Below the pieces are notes generated by a model. That model did not search any database. It saw nothing but the letters and a program-made list of their open reading frames with translations, and had not been told where the DNA came from. A stretch of DNA of 64,000 bases from Umboniibacter marinipuniceus (GTDB taxonomy: Bacteria; Pseudomonadota; Gammaproteobacteria; Pseudomonadales; DSM-25080). A program made the position numbers and the translations under genes. Position 1 is the first letter of the stretch. Each line of letters begins with the position of its first letter. Below, piece by piece: positions 60,144 through 64,000 of this stretch. The DNA lies in the NCBI RefSeq assembly GCF_003688415.1, contig NZ_REFJ01000001.1:62001-126000 (forward strand), in the 5' to 3' direction.

Positions 60144-62558
60144 TTAGGATTGCTCAGCCTGAGGTTTTGCCAGGCGAAGATTTTGGACAACCTCTGCACT
60201 CATTACGCGCTCGGCGAGATAGAGAATGTCAGTTAGTGGCTTGTCGAAGCGAATAAAGCCTTCATCACATTGAATAACCTTCCTTTGATAGAGCTGATCA
60301 ATGAATCCAGCAAATAAACGTTTATCAAAGAACTCAGGAGAGTGAATGCCGTGAATCATACTCAAACGCTGGGCTACATCAACACTCTTTTGCTCAAGTA
60401 GTTTTGTGGACAGAGGTTGCTGGTCTGCCGCACGTATTAAGCTTAGTACAATATAGAAACGTTCGAGCATCGGTTGGCAATGCGCGGCCAATAGGCGTTG
60501 AATAAGCTGTTGATTAGAGCCTGGTTTTGCGCCGCGAATAATCTTACCTTCGGTTGTTAGAATGCCGCGCTCAAGGAGGAACGCCAAATGTGTTTCGATG
60601 GCTGTCTCAACGTCACTTAGCTCAAGGTTTAGGTACAGCTCTTTCTTAAGATAGGGGTAAACGCTGCTTACTAACTGAATCAGCGCTTTACGGCCAATGC
60701 CGCGCTTGTTATTGAGTGCATAGGCAAGCAAAGAAGGAATGACTAGTAGGTGTTGAATATTATTCCTGTAATAGGTCAGTAGAACACTATTCACCTCGGA
60801 AAGGTGGTATACCGCCCCCATAGAATCTTCTCGTTTTTCAACGAAGCCTAGCTTTTCACAGTGCTCAACCATCGCCGCTGGGTCGTGATCGTCAAAGGTT
60901 GTTTCTTGACTATAGGGTACGGCTTGTAACAGTTCCTTATAGAAATCAATTTGTGCGAGTAAGGTGGTATCACCTAGCGCTTGGCGAGGCGCGCAGAGAA
61001 TGGCTGCAGCCACCAAGCTAACACGGTTGACGTGTGCAGCCTCATTGATGCGAGTAATGGCCTCGTCGGCAAGTTGATTGGTAACAGTTGGTAACCACTC
61101 TGGTTTGTCCGAACTGACTTCACGCCAATCAGGTTGCTGAGCATCTAAAAAGCTGTTCAGAAATAGTGGTTCGCCGAAGTTTGCGCGGACTTTACCGAAC
61201 TCGCCTTTGAGCGTCTTAACCACTTTCACGAGGCCGAAGATCGATTCCGACTTCTTGCTCTTTCCGCGCAGTTCGCCCAGGTAGGTGTTGCCCTCAAGGA
61301 CCTTTTCGTAGCCAACATAAATCGGCACGATGGCAATAGGCTTGGTATGGTCTCGGAGATAGGAGCGCAGCATTAGCGCCATCATGCCGGTCTTTGGCGG
61401 CAGTGATCTGCCGGTTCTTGAGCGGCCACCTTCGATAAAAAATTCTACCGGAAATCCGCGGCGTAACAGCGTGTGCAGGTACTCGTTGAAGACCGCTGTA
61501 TAAAGCGGTTTGCCCCGGAAGCTGCGGCGAATAAAGAACGCCCCTGCACCGCGTAACAAACGGCCAACGATTGGTAGGTTAAGATTAATACCGGCCGCAA
61601 TATGGGGTGCCGCAAGCCCTTGCTTAAAGAGCGCGTAACTCAACAATAGGTAGTCAATGTGTGAGCGGTGACACGGCAGATAGACCACAGCATGGGTCCC
61701 TGCCAGCGCTCGCACCCGTTGAATACCCTCAACCTCTACCCCGTCGTAGACTTTATTCCAGAAGCGGGTCAGAAAGATGTCTAAAATTCGGATGGAACGT
61801 GTGTTGTAGTTGGAGGCAATCTCATTACCATATTTCTGCGCTTGTGCCTCAAGCTGTTCCCGTGACGACTCACCAGCTTTGATTTTTTCGTCAATAACTT
61901 GCTGAACCGCACGACTCTTTACCAAATCTCTGACCACGGTTCGTCGGTGCGACAGATCAGGGCCAACCACCGCCGTCTTTACATGGCGATAGTGAACGCG
62001 AAGTACTCTGTGAAGTTTACGTGCAGAAATCTCATCATTTTGATCGTGGCTAACCAACTCATTTAGTGAAAGCGGTTTGCTAACATGGATCTCCAAGTCT
62101 TTGCGCGCCGCGATGGTCGCAAGAAACTTGCGTAAACCGCCGCCGAGTTCGTAGTTGTTGTAGGAGAACAGTAGCCGCCAGAATGATTGTTCGCGCTTAG
62201 GAGCTCGGCCCCAGAAAATGGATAGCGGCACGAATTGAATGATCTCACCGGCGCGGGCACGCTGAATGAGCTGGCCGGCTTGGTGGGCGTCATAAACTTG
62301 GCGCCTCGCAAAGAACGAGCCGGTCTTTTCCGTGAGCGGATACCAATGATCGCGCGATGCCGGGGCTGGCAATGAGCAGGACTTGATAGCCTGTTGCGCC
62401 GCCACGAGATCGGTAAAAGATCGATCGTGGAGCACATAATACACATCACCCTCAAGCTCAGCCTGAATACTCTCTAGTTCGCTTGGTAGCACTGTCGGCC
62501 GAATCCAAAGGCGGATGATGGTCGCGATGCGATAGTGAATCAAGGTTAGCCATTTCAT
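60144..62558 (-). CDS. plsB: Glycerol-3-phosphate acyltransferase PlsB
   Basis: First enzyme of phospholipid synthesis, acylating position 1 of glycerol-3-phosphate at the inner membrane. The 804-residue protein carries the four family blocks: PCHRSHIDYLLL (HX4D), AGAFFIRRSFRG, FFIEGGRSRTG and IVPIYVGYEKVLEG. The start is the ATG at 62556-62558, giving MKWLTLIHYR; a codon 14 positions upstream is in frame but less likely. It is divergent from rdgC. Confidence 0.95.
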   Translation of the reverse strand: MKWLTLIHYRIATIIRLWIRPTVLPSELESIQAELEGDVYYVLHDRSFTDLVAAQQAIKSCSLPAPASRDHWYPLTEKTGSFFARRQVYDAHQAGQLIQRARAGEIIQFVPLSIFWGRAPKREQSFWRLLFSYNNYELGGGLRKFLATIAARKDLEIHVSKPLSLNELVSHDQNDEISARKLHRVLRVHYRHVKTAVVGPDLSHRRTVVRDLVKSRAVQQVIDEKIKAGESSREQLEAQAQKYGNEIASNYNTRSIRILDIFLTRFWNKVYDGVEVEGIQRVRALAGTHAVVYLPCHRSHIDYLLLSYALFKQGLAAPHIAAGINLNLPIVGRLLRGAGAFFIRRSFRGKPLYTAVFNEYLHTLLRRGFPVEFFIEGGRSRTGRSLPPKTGMMALMLRSYLRDHTKPIAIVPIYVGYEKVLEGNTYLGELRGKSKKSESIFGLVKVVKTLKGEFGKVRANFGEPLFLNSFLDAQQPDWREVSSDKPEWLPTVTNQLADEAITRINEAAHVNRVSLVAAAILCAPRQALGDTTLLAQIDFYKELLQAVPYSQETTFDDHDPAAMVEHCEKLGFVEKREDSMGAVYHLSEVNSVLLTYYRNNIQHLLVIPSLLAYALNNKRGIGRKALIQLVSSVYPYLKKELYLNLELSDVETAIETHLAFLLERGILTTEGKIIRGAKPGSNQQLIQRLLAAHCQPMLERFYIVLSLIRAADQQPLSTKLLEQKSVDVAQRLSMIHGIHSPEFFDKRLFAGFIDQLYQRKVIQCDEGFIRFDKPLTDILYLAERVMSAEVVQNLRLAKPQAEQS

Positions 62559-62717
62559 ATGTGATGTTCCAAATTGATCAGCTTTTGCTGTAATTCCCAA
62601 TTATTACCTTAGCTTAAAAACCCGTTTAATCACTTAAATTTGGTGGCTTGTCAGATGGGTTTTTCATTGGCGCTAATGTTACCATAGCCCACTAAGATAT
62701 TATCGAGTATTAGTAGT

Positions 62718-63632
62718 ATGTGGTTTAAGAATTTGCGTTTGTATCAGTTAACCCAGCCCTTCGATCTCACTGGGATGTTATTAGAGGAAAAGTTACAGTC
62801 CAACGCCTTTGTTGAGTGTGGCAGTCAAGATGCCAGTAAATTGGGCTGGATTTCACCCTTTGGTCGACATGGCACGGCACTGGTTCACGAGGCCGCCGAC
62901 GGTCTTTGGCTAACCGCCAAGAAGCAGGAAAAGGTACTGCCAGCAAGTGTGATTAATGAGCTGTTAGCTGAACGCATTGCGGACATTGAAGCCGATCAGG
63001 CTCGCAAAGTTTACAAGAAAGAAAAAGCCCAAATGAAAGATGAGCTACTCGTGGAGCTGCTTCCCCGAGCCTTTACTAAGTCTAGCCTGATTAGTGGCTA
63101 CTTGGACCTCAAGCGCGGGTGGTTCGTGGTAAATAGTAGCAGCGCGGCGCGCGCCGAAGAGCTTATTAACTTAGTGCGCGATAGTATCGGTAGTTTTGCA
63201 TTAGTTCCCTGGTCAACTCAACAGCTGCCTTCGGATACCCTAACGTTATGGCTGGAATCTCGTGCACCGCAAAATTTCGTGGTAGGTGAAGAAGCGGAGT
63301 TGGTGAGTCGTCAGGTTGAAGGTGGTGTTGCGCGCCTCAAAGAGCAGGATTTATTGGGCGATGAAGTCAAGCTCATGCTGGAATCGGGTAAGCGAGTAAA
63401 GCGTCTTGAGCTACTCTGGCGAGATCAGATCTCAGTGATCGTTGACGAAGACCTAGCCATTAAGCGCCTCAAGCTCACTGACGCTTTCCAGGAAAGTCTG
63501 GATACAGTAGATGGGGATTCCATAGCAGCGCAATTGGACCATGAGTTTGCCTCAATGGTAGTGGTTTATCGCGGCTTTCTAGATGATCTGCTTGCTGCGT
63601 TCGGTGGGCCGGAGCGAAGCGAGACCGCGTAA
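62718..63632 (+). CDS. rdgC: Recombination-associated protein RdgC
   Basis: Ring-shaped, non-specific DNA-binding protein that limits RecA activity. The 304-residue protein begins MWFKNLRLYQLTQPFDL and has LGWISPFGRHGTALVHE and ARKVYKKEKAQMKDELLVELLPRAF, both family landmarks. It ends 105 bases before the partial gene on the other strand. The gap upstream (62559-62717) is the divergent plsB/rdgC promoter region. Confidence 0.95.
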   Translation: MWFKNLRLYQLTQPFDLTGMLLEEKLQSNAFVECGSQDASKLGWISPFGRHGTALVHEAADGLWLTAKKQEKVLPASVINELLAERIADIEADQARKVYKKEKAQMKDELLVELLPRAFTKSSLISGYLDLKRGWFVVNSSSAARAEELINLVRDSIGSFALVPWSTQQLPSDTLTLWLESRAPQNFVVGEEAELVSRQVEGGVARLKEQDLLGDEVKLMLESGKRVKRLELLWRDQISVIVDEDLAIKRLKLTDAFQESLDTVDGDSIAAQLDHEFASMVVVYRGFLDDLLAAFGGPERSETA

Positions 63633-63675
63633 AGAACTTTTAACGCGCTAAATGCAGGCGGCCTCGGTCGCCAAA

Positions 63676-63709
63676 GCGCAAACCAACGTTTGACGTTGCA
63701 GGTTTGCGC
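63676..63709. repeat. Inverted repeat between rdgC and the gshA-like gene
   Basis: GCGCAAACC (63676-63684) pairs with GGTTTGCGC (63701-63709). Inside, CAACG and CGTTG also pair around TTTGA, giving a nearly continuous stem. It sits between two convergent genes. No T run follows, so termination is possible but unproven. Confidence 0.55.
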
Positions 63710-63737
63710 GGCGCACCTTCACAGGTGGTAGGCGTAT

Positions 63738-64000
63738 TTAGACCTTAAGATCACGATACTGGCTCATGAACTGGGCCAGATAATCATCAAAACTCATGCT
63801 ATCTGCCGCTTCGAGCTTGTCTTGAGCATCCAGGGAAGTGGCCGCTAAGTGCTGATAGTGCCCGTGCAGTTCCGCCGACAATGGTTGTGATAGCCAGTAT
63901 TCGTGATGCTGCTTAGCCATGATTCTTGCCGTTGCCGCAAAGCCACGACGATCGGTTAAGCACTCCTTGGCGAACTGAGCAGATAGTGTGTTGTTGCTGT
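63738..64000 (-). CDS. gshA: Probable glutamate-cysteine ligase, C-terminal part (cut by window edge)
   Basis: The frame is open from the window edge to the TAA at 63738, about 87 codons. The visible end reads SQPLSAELHGHYQHLAATSL then KLEAADSMSFDDYLAQF. That C-terminal pattern fits the type 1 ligase that starts glutathione synthesis. The catalytic domain lies outside the window, so the identification is tentative. It could also be another protein with a similar tail. An internal ATG at 63920 is not the true start. Confidence 0.6.
   Translation of the reverse strand, partial: SNNTLSAQFAKECLTDRRGFAATARIMAKQHHEYWLSQPLSAELHGHYQHLAATSLDAQDKLEAADSMSFDDYLAQFMSQYRDLKV

Overview
The window is chromosomal DNA from a gammaproteobacterium, most likely in the Pseudomonadales/Cellvibrionales/Oceanospirillales neighbourhood. 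I cannot name the species. The evidence is gene order. The block gyrB - acyltransferase - glyS - glyQ - lpxL - trkH - trkA - rsmB - fmt - def - LysM - dprA - tsaC - hemF - aroE, and the block coxB - coxA - ctaG - coxC - DUF2909 - SURF1 - small SCO-like gene - ctaA - ctaB - sco, both follow the order known around the Pseudomonas origin. The polA, engB, cytochrome c4 and dsbA genes also belong to that neighbourhood.

Layout. 1-1.6 kb: start of the F1Fo ATP synthase operon (atpI, atpB, atpE cut by the edge), minus strand, behind a near-consensus sigma70 promoter. 1.7-10.1 kb: parB, parA, rsmG, mnmG, a 353-bp AT-rich intergenic segment that looks like a replication origin, then mnmE, yidC, yidD, rnpA, rpmH, all minus strand. 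10.1-10.4 kb: second DnaA-box region; transcription changes direction here. 10.4-16.7 kb: dnaA, dnaN, recF, gyrB on the plus strand, with two perfect 16-bp parS palindromes inside recF. 16.8-27.3 kb: phospholipid acyltransferase, glycyl-tRNA synthetase, lipid A acyltransferase, Trk potassium uptake, rRNA methylation and formyl-Met processing. 27.4-35.9 kb: LysM protein, DprA, TsaC, HemF, AroE, gamma carbonic anhydrase, oligopeptidase A, a zinc-ribbon protein and an AzlCD exporter.

35.9-39.8 kb is the only clearly accessory stretch. It holds three near-identical copies of an Rhs/YD-repeat core segment. The first two are fused to different C-terminal tips, each followed by a candidate immunity gene; the third is cut off before any tip. 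No full-length rhs gene is present, so this looks like a store of displaced toxin/immunity modules. The second tip carries an HExxH zinc-peptidase motif; the first is unrecognised.

39.8-49.9 kb: a MATE exporter, then the aa3-type cytochrome c oxidase operon with its copper and heme A assembly factors. 49.9-57.8 kb: ZIP metal transporter, homoserine kinase, DNA polymerase I, a probable small RNA gene with a sigmaE-like promoter and strong terminator, a DJ-1/PfpI protein, four small conserved genes of unknown function (one apparently starting at ATT or ATC) and the GTPase EngB. 57.9-64 kb: cytochrome c4, DsbA, an acyltransferase, PlsB, RdgC and the 3' end of a gene that is probably gshA.

The window is mostly core housekeeping around the origin: replication and segregation, ribosome and tRNA maintenance, membrane protein insertion, ATP synthesis and respiration. 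I saw no tRNA or rRNA genes, insertion sequences or CRISPR arrays.
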